From JAFGUF01 sp040883315 (lineage in GTDB: Bacteria; Bacillota; Clostridia; Christensenellales; UMGS416): a DNA stretch of 64,000 bases. Within the stretch, counting starts at the first letter, position 1. Each line of letters starts with the position of its first letter. Position numbers and translations under genes: made by a program. Below the pieces are notes generated by a model, which had not been told where the DNA came from, did no database searches, and was given only the letters and a program-made list of their open reading frames with translations. Positions 45,365-53,135 of the stretch are shown piece after piece. The stretch lies in NCBI GenBank assembly GCA_040883315.1, contig JBFLKU010000012.1, forward strand, positions 169,270 through 233,269, in the 5' to 3' direction.

Positions 45365-45946
45365 ATGACATCAAATAAATTGAATTATCAGGATAAATTA
45401 TTTATATTCACAGTTTTGTTTTTCGCAATCGGCTTTTTACATATATCTTTTGCAGTCTTAGGTTTGATTTGTTTTATCACACCATTTGTTCTCTTCTGGA
45501 TATATGATGATAAAATCTGGTGCAAATTCTTTTGTCCAAGAGCAGGATTTTTTAATAGAGTGCTATCAAAAATCAGCCTGAAGAAGCCAATGCCTAAATG
45601 GCTGACAGGGCAAACAATAAAGAAAATTGTCCTCACGTACTTCGGGATAAATCTATTCTTCATCACAATGTCCACCATAATGGTGTCCATAGACAAAATC
45701 GCTCCTGTAGATCAAATACGGTTTATGATAATGTTCCCACTTCCTATCAATATGCCTCAAATCTTAAATCTATCTGTGCCAGCACCATTGCTGCATCTAG
45801 GATACAGAGTATATTCAGTAATGTTTTCTTCTACAATAATAGGATTGATTCTAGGGTTCATATATTCGCCGCGAACATGGTGCATAATATGCCCTATACA
45901 GACATTGACCACGAAAGAAAAACAGCCAACACGAGCTTCTAGCTAA
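45365..45946 (+). CDS. Small membrane protein with NapH/CcoG-like Cys motifs
   Basis: A 193-residue protein with about five helices. It carries C-x-x-x-C-P (Cys53, Cys57) after the second helix and C-x-x-C-P (Cys173, Cys176) near the C-terminus. These two motifs recur in NapH/NosR/CcoG polyferredoxin proteins, where they flank ferredoxin domains that are absent here. The protein may bind a metal cluster or take part in electron transfer, but the function is not known. AAGGAG precedes the ATG. It is convergent with nothing and stands alone. Confidence 0.72.
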   Translation: MTSNKLNYQDKLFIFTVLFFAIGFLHISFAVLGLICFITPFVLFWIYDDKIWCKFFCPRAGFFNRVLSKISLKKPMPKWLTGQTIKKIVLTYFGINLFFITMSTIMVSIDKIAPVDQIRFMIMFPLPINMPQILNLSVPAPLLHLGYRVYSVMFSSTIIGLILGFIYSPRTWCIICPIQTLTTKEKQPTRASS

Positions 45947-45978
45947 TAGTATCTCCTTATTAATACTACTTATATAAA

Positions 45979-46012
45979 CATAAAACATCTTCTATTCAGA
46001 GGGTGTTTTATG
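45979..46012 (+). terminator. Hairpin after the Cys-motif membrane protein
   Basis: Perfect stem CATAAAACA / TGTTTTATG around a 16-nt loop. The following bases are not a clear T-run, so termination strength is uncertain. Confidence 0.5.
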
Positions 46013-46088
46013 TTGTAATTTCATTTTGTTTTACATAAATAAAAATTAATGTATAATAACTATAGTAATATTTTAACTGGAGGAACAA

Positions 46089-46421
46089 ATGAATATTCAG
46101 ATTTTCGGCAAGAAGAAATGCTTCGATACAAAGAAAGCAGAACGATATTTCAAAGAGCGAAGAATAAAATTTCAATACATTGATATACTAGACAAAGGTC
46201 TCAGCATGGGCGAATACAGGAGCGTGTCACAAGCTGTAGGAGGCTTTGAAAACGTAGTTGATAAGGAATCCAAGGATTACTACATGATAGAGCATTACGG
46301 CAAGGAGCAGCAGCTTGAGAAGCTAATGGAGCTTCCACAGCTTTACAAAACGCCTATTGTGCGAAATGGCAAGCAGGCAACCATTGGCTACAAGCCGGAC
46401 ATCTGGAAAACGTGGGAATAG
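46089..46421 (+). CDS. ArsC/Spx family thioredoxin-fold protein
   Basis: A 110-residue protein of the arsenate reductase-like (ArsC/Spx/YffB) family. Only one Cys is present: Cys11 in K-C-F-D-T-K-K. The cis-Pro region is T-P-I-V-R near 90-94. Spx-type proteins have C-x-x-C; here it is C-x-x-T, like ArsC with one active Cys plus glutathione or similar partners. The real substrate is unknown. Ribosome binding site GGAGGA; a terminator follows. Confidence 0.85.
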   Translation: MNIQIFGKKKCFDTKKAERYFKERRIKFQYIDILDKGLSMGEYRSVSQAVGGFENVVDKESKDYYMIEHYGKEQQLEKLMELPQLYKTPIVRNGKQATIGYKPDIWKTWE

Positions 46422-46425
46422 AAAC

Positions 46426-46457
46426 GAAAAGAGCAGATATTATATCCGCTCTTTTTT
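46426..46457 (+). terminator. Terminator after the ArsC-like gene
   Basis: Stem AAAGAGC.GATA / TATC.GCTCTTT followed by a T-run. It ends at the stop codon of the convergent gene. Confidence 0.82.
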
Positions 46458-47431
46458 TATTCACCTAAATCTATTTCAAATCTGCATATCGCATCGCCAT
46501 CCAGTGCACTCTTCAAAAGCTTCACCTTCAGCTCTTTGCCCATTATCACCTCAAATGGATACTTTGCAAATCCTCCGGAGCAGTAGCACCACTCGCTGTC
46601 CACTGTTTTTTCATCCGATAGCACGCTTTCTCTGGCAAACGGGCAATGACACGCATAATATGATTTCTTTTTGGGGTCCTCTTCATTTAAATAGTTAACC
46701 ACATCAAATGGTATTTTCGTTACATATAGTTTATTTCCTTCTTTTTTTGCAGACAGCACTTCCTGATTAGATGCTACAAAGTCCACTACATCCTGTGTAA
46801 TTATCTGTTCAAACCACACTGCATCTCTGTCACAATAGCTTTGCAGCTCTTCTACCTTTCTTTTGTGCCTTTGTTCTAGGTACTCATCCAATGATTCGCT
46901 GTTCTCATAGAATTCCTTTTCCATCTTCATACTCTCTTCAGGGACTCCATGGTTATTCCCCGCCAATATTCTTTGGTATAAATCAGGCTCTATGTGCTTC
47001 TTGATTCTCTCCATTAGGTCACGTGTATATTGGGGCACTTCTTCCAGAGGGGTTCCCAATGGCGGCATCTCATATCCATCCAGCACTTTTTCTGCTGTTT
47101 CATTGCCTGCGTATGTCTTCATTCGCTTTTTAATGCTCTCCAGCACTCCTAGCCCGCCCAAAACCTTTGTGAAATGGATGTAGACATCTTTATTATCAAC
47201 TAGATGAAAATATCTAGCCAATGCAAGCAAAGTATTTAAATCGTTTTTATCGCTCTCTATTAGGCTTTTAATGTATTTTTTCGCATTTTCAACATTGGCA
47301 TTTTCAAAATCGGTATCATTCTTTTTTAAATACTTCTCCGCATCTACCAGTGCACATACCGCCTCATCTATTGTTTTGTCATCATATCCTCTGTCTTTAT
47401 ACAGCTTCACAAAACTATCTGTATTCATCAT
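46457..47431 (-). CDS. Unknown protein with C-terminal C-x-C motifs
   Basis: A 324-residue protein that I do not recognise. The first 190 residues are helical and charged, with M-K-M-E-K-E-F-Y-E-N-S-E-S-L-D-E-Y near 168-184. The last 90 residues hold the Cys-rich pattern Y-Y-A-C-H-C-P-F followed by W-C-Y-C-S-G-G and G-D-A-I-C-R-F, which would suit a metal site. No signal peptide. The start overlaps the methyltransferase stop by ATGA; AGGAGGG is better spaced to the second ATG (47428). It is probably the second gene of a two-gene unit with the methyltransferase. Confidence 0.72.
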   Translation of the reverse strand: MMNTDSFVKLYKDRGYDDKTIDEAVCALVDAEKYLKKNDTDFENANVENAKKYIKSLIESDKNDLNTLLALARYFHLVDNKDVYIHFTKVLGGLGVLESIKKRMKTYAGNETAEKVLDGYEMPPLGTPLEEVPQYTRDLMERIKKHIEPDLYQRILAGNNHGVPEESMKMEKEFYENSESLDEYLEQRHKRKVEELQSYCDRDAVWFEQIITQDVVDFVASNQEVLSAKKEGNKLYVTKIPFDVVNYLNEEDPKKKSYYACHCPFARESVLSDEKTVDSEWCYCSGGFAKYPFEVIMGKELKVKLLKSALDGDAICRFEIDLGE

Positions 47432-48003
47432 TCCCCTCCTTTTTTATATGATATTCCACCCGAAAAAACTCCGCCGCCTTTCTTTAGGAGATTCTCAGTT
47501 GTAAATCCTTCCTCCCTTAGCATCTCTTCATATTCTTTGTTTATTCTGCACGATCTGGTCATTGCTCTCCATGCAGGTGCAAAAAAATTAAAAAGCTTTC
47601 GTGCACCACTTCTATCCGGCATTCCATGGTCTATGTGGATAAACATACCGCCGGGTTTCAGCACTCGGCGTATCTCACTCAATACACTGTGCTCATGGTC
47701 TACAGAGCAAAGAAGCAAAGTCTCCACCACCACATCAAAACTATTTTCTTCAAATGGCAGATTGCCTGCATCTGATTCAACAAAATTGATTTTGCTGCCT
47801 GCCCTTTTTTCTGCTGTCTTGTTTATTTCATGGTCCAGCACCGTAATGCTCTCAATCTCGTACATATCATAATATTTAAAATTGACTCCAGTGCCAGCAC
47901 CAATTTCTAGTATTTTGCCTCTGGCAGCTGGTATCAGTTCTTTTCTTAAAGCCTCTAAAAATCCTTTTTCTAAAGGATACATAAATATATCATAAAAATT
48001 CAT
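47428..48003 (-). CDS. Class I SAM-dependent methyltransferase
   Basis: A 191-residue methyltransferase. Motif I is I-L-E-I-G-A-G-T-G near residues 31-39, the acidic residue follows at the end of the second strand (V-L-D-H-E), and V-E-S-D-A-G-N-L-P-F is near 74-83. R-R-V-L-K-P-G-G near 118-125 is also typical of the UbiE/Methyltransf_11 group. The substrate is not known; lipid, quinone or small-molecule methylation are all possible. The gene is first in a pair with the C-x-C protein. Confidence 0.88.
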   Translation of the reverse strand: MNFYDIFMYPLEKGFLEALRKELIPAARGKILEIGAGTGVNFKYYDMYEIESITVLDHEINKTAEKRAGSKINFVESDAGNLPFEENSFDVVVETLLLCSVDHEHSVLSEIRRVLKPGGMFIHIDHGMPDRSGARKLFNFFAPAWRAMTRSCRINKEYEEMLREEGFTTENLLKKGGGVFSGGISYKKGGE

Positions 48004-48123
48004 AGTTTTTCCTTTCCGCTTATATTTATTTTATCATAAGTTCTATATTTTATCATTAGAATTCGAATCTACAGCAAAATGCAAAGAAAAAAACAGCGTA
48101 AAAAAATAAATTCTAAAATTACC

Positions 48124-48173
48124 TTGACAGATAGAGTAATTTATAATATTATTACCCTATTAGATAGAGTAAT
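48124..48173 (+). promoter_or_regulatory. PadR-type promoter and operator
   Basis: TTGACA (48124-48129), 17-nt spacer, TATTAT (48147-48152). The 12-mer AGATAGAGTAAT is repeated at 48129-48140 and 48162-48173, and ATTACCCTAT...ATAGAGTAAT forms an imperfect palindrome (48151-48173). The first copy covers the -35/spacer and the second the start region, as for an autoregulated PadR gene. Confidence 0.6.
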
Positions 48174-48211
48174 ATTACTATTAGGATATCCTTAATGAAA
48201 AGGAGGCAAAA

Positions 48212-48541
48212 ATGATTAGCAGCGACATAATCCGTGGTCATCTGGATGCAATTATTCTTAAGCTGATTTTGGAAAAGGACCGCTATGGCTATGAAATATC
48301 AAAAGAGATATGCCAGCGAACCGACAATATGTTTGAGATAAAGGAAGCTACATTATATGCGGTATTTCAAAGGCTAGAAAAAAATCGATATATCATATCA
48401 TACAGCGGAGAAATAACCCACGGCAGAACAAGAAAGTATTACAAGATAACGGCACACGGAACAGAACATTTTAAAGAAAAACTAGAAGAATGGGAATTAA
48501 CAAAAAAAATAATTAATACACTGATGGAGGATAAAAAATGA
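48212..48541 (+). CDS. PadR family transcriptional regulator
   Basis: A 109-residue winged-helix regulator. The segment I-I-L-K-L-I-L-E-K-D-R-Y-G-Y-E-I-S near 14-30, E-A-T-L-Y-A-V-F-Q-R-L near 49-59 and G-R-T-R-K-Y-Y-K-I-T near 71-80 are diagnostic. It probably binds the repeats in its own promoter. GGAGGC is 7 nt before the ATG. It overlaps the HAAS-domain gene by 4 nt, and PadR proteins often work with such partners. Confidence 0.94.
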   Translation: MISSDIIRGHLDAIILKLILEKDRYGYEISKEICQRTDNMFEIKEATLYAVFQRLEKNRYIISYSGEITHGRTRKYYKITAHGTEHFKEKLEEWELTKKIINTLMEDKK

Positions 48542-48969
48542 TTACTATAAAAGATTATGTTGAAAGTCTTTTCAAAGACATTCCAGACAGCAAGGAAAAA
48601 GAGGACATAAAAAACGAAATCATACTCAATCTGGAAGAAAAAGTTTTGGATTTAGTAGAATCAGGCAAAGCGGAAGAGGATGCAATAAATAAAAGCATCG
48701 TTGAGTTTGGCGATATAACAGAGATAAAGATGAATCTTTTGTCTCAGCCAGGCACAGCCACTGTGGTAAAAAAAGCAAGTAAGATTAATTATGCAAACCG
48801 TATGTGGTTTTCCGTATGGGGCTCCCTACTGATAATCGGTCTTTGCTTTTTCATAAATTACACGACAAACTCTTGGTACATCCACCCGTGGTTTGTGTAT
48901 CCTACTTTTGCAGTTTTATGGTGGCCTTTAGCTATGTTTTTCTCTTGGCTTAACCACAGGGAGAAATGA
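48538..48969 (+). CDS. HAAS-domain protein with one W-W-P-L unit
   Basis: A 143-residue protein. Residues 1-70 form a HAAS/permease-prefix helical domain (Y-V-E-S-L-F-K-D-I-P, then E-E-D-A-I-N-K-S-I-V-E-F-G-D). Residues about 85-140 hold two helices that match one unit of the repeat protein encoded next: I-N-Y-T-T-N, then H-P-W-F-V-Y-P-T-F-A-V-L-W-W-P-L. HAAS domains are thought to connect membrane events to PadR regulators. The gene overlaps both neighbours by 4 nt, so the three genes form one operon. Confidence 0.85.
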   Translation: MITIKDYVESLFKDIPDSKEKEDIKNEIILNLEEKVLDLVESGKAEEDAINKSIVEFGDITEIKMNLLSQPGTATVVKKASKINYANRMWFSVWGSLLIIGLCFFINYTTNSWYIHPWFVYPTFAVLWWPLAMFFSWLNHREK

Positions 48970-50384
48970 GGCGGAAAATGAAAAATAAATCATTAGTTTT
49001 TTCTATTGTTTTTTCTCTGTTCTCTATAGCACTACTATTTACAATCAACTATGTCACATCCTTTGCACACCCTTGGTTTATCTATCCTGCATTTGCTGTA
49101 TTATGGTGGCCGCTGAGTTTGTACTTTGGAAAAACCAAAAAGTTTAGGGCTTTTTCTGTGATAGGTGCTCTATATATTGCAGGCTTTTCATACTTGGTTA
49201 ATTTAATCACATCGACTAGCTTTCCATGGTTTATGTTTCCAGCCTTTGCTGTGATGTGGTGGCCGCTTTCTGTGCTGCTAGCTAAAAAGCCTAAAGCTTT
49301 CGCCGTGGTCAGTGCGTTGTATATCAGTGCGTTTTTTGCCATACTGAACTACACCACATCCCCCGGTTTTCCATGGGCAATATTCCCTATATTTGCTGTG
49401 ATGTGGTGGCCACTGACTGTATTAATTAATCCGGCAAAAAGAGCAAAAATTTATTCAATAGTAGGTGGCATATACATACTAGGCTTCATGTGGATAGTCA
49501 ACTATATAACAACACCTTCGGTCATTTGGTTTTTCTATCCTGCATTTGCTGTGCTATGGTGGCCTATCAGCCTTGTTATATGCGGTGCGAAAAAATATAA
49601 GCTATACTCTGTGGTATCAACAATTTATATCACAGCGTTTCTAGCCTTGGTAAACTATATTACATCACCTCAATATATTTGGTTCTACTACCCTTTATAT
49701 GCGCTTTTGTGGTGGCCGCTTTCTATGTTCCTAGCAAGGAAGCCAAAAATATATTCTGTTGTGATGTCTTTGCTGACACTTGGCTTTTTAGCATTGATTA
49801 ATTACATGAATTCCCCCAATACAATATGGTTTCTATACGTTGGCTTCAATCTGATATGGTGGCCATTGGCAATGCTGCTGGGAAAACATGCAAAATCATT
49901 TTGGTTTGCTCTGATAGGTGCAGCATCTATAATAGGCTATTACATATTCCTATACTATAGATTAACTCCCGGAATTCATCCTTGGTATTTATATATCATA
50001 TTGCCGGCAATATGGTGGTCAGTTTGTGCAGCTCTTAAAAAAAGAGCATTAACCATAGTCTTCCAAATTATCAGTGTGGTTGTATTTTTGGCATACTATA
50101 TCATTCTAAATGCAATATTAACACCTACTGTTTTCTGGACTATTCATTTGATATACCCAGCACTTTGGGCATTAATGGGGATATATTTCGGGCATACCAA
50201 AAAATACTTTGCATTCTCTATATGTGCAGCAGTTGTTACAATTGCATACTTCGCATTTATCAACTATATGTACTCACCAAATGTAATATGGGCAGTATAT
50301 CCAGCCTTTGCTATTTTGTGGTGGCCGCTAAGTATGTATTTTTTCAAATCAAAAAAAGAGACACCTCAGAAAGTATCTCAATAA
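48966..50384 (+). CDS. Nine-repeat W-W-P-L polytopic membrane protein
   Basis: A 472-residue protein made almost entirely of tandem units of 49-52 residues. Each unit has W-F-x-Y-P-A-F-A-V-x-W-W-P-L in one helix, a short basic loop (often K-K or K-P-K), a second helix, and N-Y-x-T-S-P at the join. I count nine units and about 18 helices. Units 1-6 and 9 are close copies; units 7 and 8 are worn. There is no enzyme motif. The units resemble the general 2TM membrane domain. The start has AGGGAG and overlaps the HAAS gene by ATGA. Function unknown. Confidence 0.8.
   Translation: MRRKMKNKSLVFSIVFSLFSIALLFTINYVTSFAHPWFIYPAFAVLWWPLSLYFGKTKKFRAFSVIGALYIAGFSYLVNLITSTSFPWFMFPAFAVMWWPLSVLLAKKPKAFAVVSALYISAFFAILNYTTSPGFPWAIFPIFAVMWWPLTVLINPAKRAKIYSIVGGIYILGFMWIVNYITTPSVIWFFYPAFAVLWWPISLVICGAKKYKLYSVVSTIYITAFLALVNYITSPQYIWFYYPLYALLWWPLSMFLARKPKIYSVVMSLLTLGFLALINYMNSPNTIWFLYVGFNLIWWPLAMLLGKHAKSFWFALIGAASIIGYYIFLYYRLTPGIHPWYLYIILPAIWWSVCAALKKRALTIVFQIISVVVFLAYYIILNAILTPTVFWTIHLIYPALWALMGIYFGHTKKYFAFSICAAVVTIAYFAFINYMYSPNVIWAVYPAFAILWWPLSMYFFKSKKETPQKVSQ
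49065..50350 (+). repeat. Tandem coding repeat, period 147-156 nt, nine units
   Basis: The TGG-TGG (Trp-Trp) codons begin at 49104, 49257, 49404, 49557, 49710, 49857 and 50013, a single TGG replaces them at about 50166, and a full pair is at 50319. The spacings are 153, 147, 153, 153, 147, 156, 153 and 153 nt. A further pair at 48919 lies in the preceding gene. Confidence 0.88.
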
Positions 50385-50410
50385 TAAATCTATTTTATAA
50401 TATCTAATTC

Positions 50411-50444
50411 GGCAAAGCACGAACGCCATCGTGCCTTGTCGATT
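50411..50444 (+). terminator. Terminator after the repeat protein
   Basis: Stem CGGCAAAGCACGA / TCGTGCCTTGTCG around ACGCCA, followed by a T-run on the plus strand. Confidence 0.78.
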
Positions 50445-50446
50445 TT

Positions 50447-51637
50447 TTATATATATTCGTAGTCCAGCTCATGCTTTTTATATGCCATCTTCAAAAATGC
50501 CGGTGTCAAAAATGAGCTTACTATTACAAGCAATACAATAGGCGTTAGGAATTCATCGGGTATCAGATTGGCTGCCACTCCCCTGTCTGCCACTATCAAC
50601 GCTACCTCGCCTCTCGCCATCATACCCACTCCGCAGCGAAGAGCTTCCACTCTGTTGTATTTTGCCATCTTTGCTCCGATAATTCCACCCAATACTTTTG
50701 CTGCTAATGCCACCGCTATCAGCGTGGCTGCAAATATTATAACGTGGAGATTCAAATGAGATATTTTCGCCTTTATACCAATGCTGGCGAAAAATATAGG
50801 AGCAAATAACATATACGATGTTACCTCTACCTTTTTGTTTACATATTCACATAGCGTAATGCTGGAAATCATCGCTCCTGCCAAATACGCACCTGTCAAA
50901 TCTGCTACTCCAAAGAAATGCTCAGCAGCATATGAAAGAAAAAGGCAAAAAACTAGAGAATATATAGGCACTCTTCTGCTCTCACCATATTTTTTTGAGA
51001 AAAATTTAAATAGCAGATAAAATCCAAATCCGCAAGCACCCGCAAATAGAAAGAATGCAAGAATTTTTAGAAGCACTACCACTATATGCACAGACTCATC
51101 TGTTATGCTCATTAAAACGGTAAGAGCTATTATTCCCAAAATATCATCCAATATAGCTGCTCCGACTATTGTAGTTCCGGATTTTGTATTCAATCTTCCT
51201 GTTTCTCGCAGTGTTTCCACGGTTATGGTCACGGATGTTGCCATCAAAATAACGCCAACAAATATATATTCAAACAGCTGCTTTTGGCTGATGCCCATAA
51301 AGCCATGTGAGAAAAATCCAGTAACCAGTATACCGCCTGTTAGCGGAAGCACCATGCCGAAAACAGCAATTAAAATAGAAGCCTTACCTGTCTGCTTGAT
51401 TCTCTTAACATCTGTTTCCATGCCCGCCATAAACATAATGAATATTACTCCAAGCTCAGCCATTTTATCAATAAATTCTGTTTCGTGAACTATATTTAAT
51501 ATATTTGGTCCAATAAAAAAGCCAGCTAAAAGAGCCCCAACCACCGCAGGCAGCTGCAGCTTTCTTGTGGCTGTACCAAATATTTTTGTACACAATAAAA
51601 TGATAGCCAAGTCTAGAAAGAAGCCATAATTTAACAT
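50447..51637 (-). CDS. Cation:proton antiporter (CPA2, KefB/NapA-like)
   Basis: A 396-residue antiporter with about twelve helices. Segments F-I-M-F-M-A-G-M-E-T near 69-78 (carboxylate helix), T-G-A-Y-L-A-G-A-M near 245-253 and G-V-G-M-M-A-R-G-E-V-A-L-I near 335-347 are family features. There is no C-terminal RCK/TrkA domain. It exchanges Na+ or K+ for protons; the ion cannot be decided. Ribosome binding site GGAG. It diverges from the nuclease lipoprotein, and an inverted repeat sits between them. Confidence 0.9.
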   Translation of the reverse strand: MLNYGFFLDLAIILLCTKIFGTATRKLQLPAVVGALLAGFFIGPNILNIVHETEFIDKMAELGVIFIMFMAGMETDVKRIKQTGKASILIAVFGMVLPLTGGILVTGFFSHGFMGISQKQLFEYIFVGVILMATSVTITVETLRETGRLNTKSGTTIVGAAILDDILGIIALTVLMSITDESVHIVVVLLKILAFFLFAGACGFGFYLLFKFFSKKYGESRRVPIYSLVFCLFLSYAAEHFFGVADLTGAYLAGAMISSITLCEYVNKKVEVTSYMLFAPIFFASIGIKAKISHLNLHVIIFAATLIAVALAAKVLGGIIGAKMAKYNRVEALRCGVGMMARGEVALIVADRGVAANLIPDEFLTPIVLLVIVSSFLTPAFLKMAYKKHELDYEYI

Positions 51638-51703
51638 TTCTCTACTCCAAATTCTTTTCCTAATGAAAGAGTATATTACTCCTGAATATATATGTCAATG
51701 TAC

Positions 51704-51723
51704 AATAGACAAATATGTCTATT
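51704..51723. promoter_or_regulatory. Perfect inverted repeat between divergent genes
   Basis: AATAGACA, 4 nt, TGTCTATT: two perfect 8-nt arms between the antiporter start (51637) and the nuclease start (51784). A protein-binding site or a divergent operator is likely. It fits no family consensus that I know. Confidence 0.5.
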
Positions 51724-51783
51724 ATATATAAAACAAACCATCATTATTGTGCTATAATGTACGAAGAAAACAGGAGTATATAA

Positions 51784-53034
51784 ATGAAAAATATTATTTT
51801 AATTATGATCTTAGCTGCATCTTTGGTTTTTTCCTCCGGCTGCAGCCAAATGATAGACGCAATAGTCGAAAATGAAAAAGTCACCCAAAGCGACATAGCC
51901 TTGGCTACTGTTGCACCAGAAATCACTTCAGAATCCTATAGCGGCACATATAAAAATACCCCTCAGCTTCCCAATATTGATTTTTCGCAAATGGATCTTT
52001 TCGAAGACGGCTACCAAATAGTCGATTTTGACCACGCTCCCGACGGAGACACTGCTATTTTTATAGTAGGTGATTCATACCTGAAAACGCGCTTTTTAGG
52101 GGTGGATACAAAAGAAATGTCCACCGATTCCGGCATACCTGAGCTATGGGCACAGCAGGCAAAGGAATTCACCAACTATATGCTTATCAACGCAGATGAA
52201 ATAATTCTAGAGCTAGATAACAACAGTGATGTTTTTGACGCCTATGACAGGCTTCTAGCGTGGATATGGGTAGATGGACAGTTGCTCAACTATATGCTGG
52301 CAGAGAGCGGATATGCCGACGTCAAATACCTGTATGATGACTACAAATATAATGACTATCTGCTGGATGCAGAATACCATGCACAAAACGAAGACCGCGG
52401 TATCTGGGGTGATGATGAGCCGTACTTTGACCCAAATGATTTAACTCTATCAGACATTGCAAAAGACGGAATCATATCAATCAGCCAGGCAAGAGATATG
52501 CCGGATGGCTCAAAAGTGCAGATACATGGCACTGTGACCAGCAAAATAGGAAACAATGTATTTTTGCAGGATGATACTGCAGGCATCTATATATATGCGG
52601 GCAGCAAATCATATTCTGCCCTTACTGTAGGAAACCAAATATCTATAGAAGGTACAATTACTGACTATAATGGACTATTAGAGATTGCGGATATTAATGA
52701 AAGCGATATAAAAATTATTTCTTCACATAATGAAATACCTCCTATGCTTATCACACTGGCTCAAGTCGGCGAAAAAATGGAATCCCAGCTGGTGAAGGTA
52801 GAAAACGCGAAAATTACCTTTGTTGATTACAAAAGCGACGAAAAAGGATATACCATCTTTATTGAGCAAAATGGTGCAATAGGCGAAGTGCGCATAGACA
52901 AATACTTGAAAAGCTATCCATCCCCTGAAAGCCTGATAATAGGCAGCTATATAGACATTGTCGGAAACGTTGCGCAGCATTATGACAGCTATCAGATAAT
53001 GATAAGCAGTGAACGAGATATAACCACAAACTAG
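51784..53034 (+). CDS. Thermonuclease lipoprotein with OB-fold domains
   Basis: A 416-residue lipoprotein (lipobox F-S-S-G-C, Cys near 20). A staphylococcal nuclease-like domain spans about 75-215, with the Ca/substrate region D-G-D-T-A, the first Arg in T-R-F-L-G-V-D-T-K-E near 102-111, the Glu in K-E-M-S, and the second Arg in Y-D-R-L-L-A-W-I-W-V near 156-166. A YhcR-like OB-fold pair follows to the end (V-Q-I-H-G-T-V-T-S). It should degrade DNA or RNA outside the cell. AGGAG precedes the ATG; TATAAT is at about 51752. Confidence 0.87.
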   Translation: MKNIILIMILAASLVFSSGCSQMIDAIVENEKVTQSDIALATVAPEITSESYSGTYKNTPQLPNIDFSQMDLFEDGYQIVDFDHAPDGDTAIFIVGDSYLKTRFLGVDTKEMSTDSGIPELWAQQAKEFTNYMLINADEIILELDNNSDVFDAYDRLLAWIWVDGQLLNYMLAESGYADVKYLYDDYKYNDYLLDAEYHAQNEDRGIWGDDEPYFDPNDLTLSDIAKDGIISISQARDMPDGSKVQIHGTVTSKIGNNVFLQDDTAGIYIYAGSKSYSALTVGNQISIEGTITDYNGLLEIADINESDIKIISSHNEIPPMLITLAQVGEKMESQLVKVENAKITFVDYKSDEKGYTIFIEQNGAIGEVRIDKYLKSYPSPESLIIGSYIDIVGNVAQHYDSYQIMISSERDITTN

Positions 53035-53135
53035 CAGAACAAAAAATACATTTTAAAATTTATTGTATGTATGGTAAAATATAATAAAAGGGAATTATTA
53101 TGGTAGAAAATATATTATAACTTTGGAGTTTTATC

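Noticed and set aside
46089..46421. Spx transcription factor
   Set aside because: Spx needs C-x-x-C and a longer C-terminal region; here it is C-x-x-T in a 110-residue ArsC-like protein.
48966..50384. Transporter or rhodopsin-like enzyme reading for the W-W-P-L protein
   Set aside because: There is no conserved charged or catalytic residue in the helices, and the protein is explained fully by tandem two-helix units.
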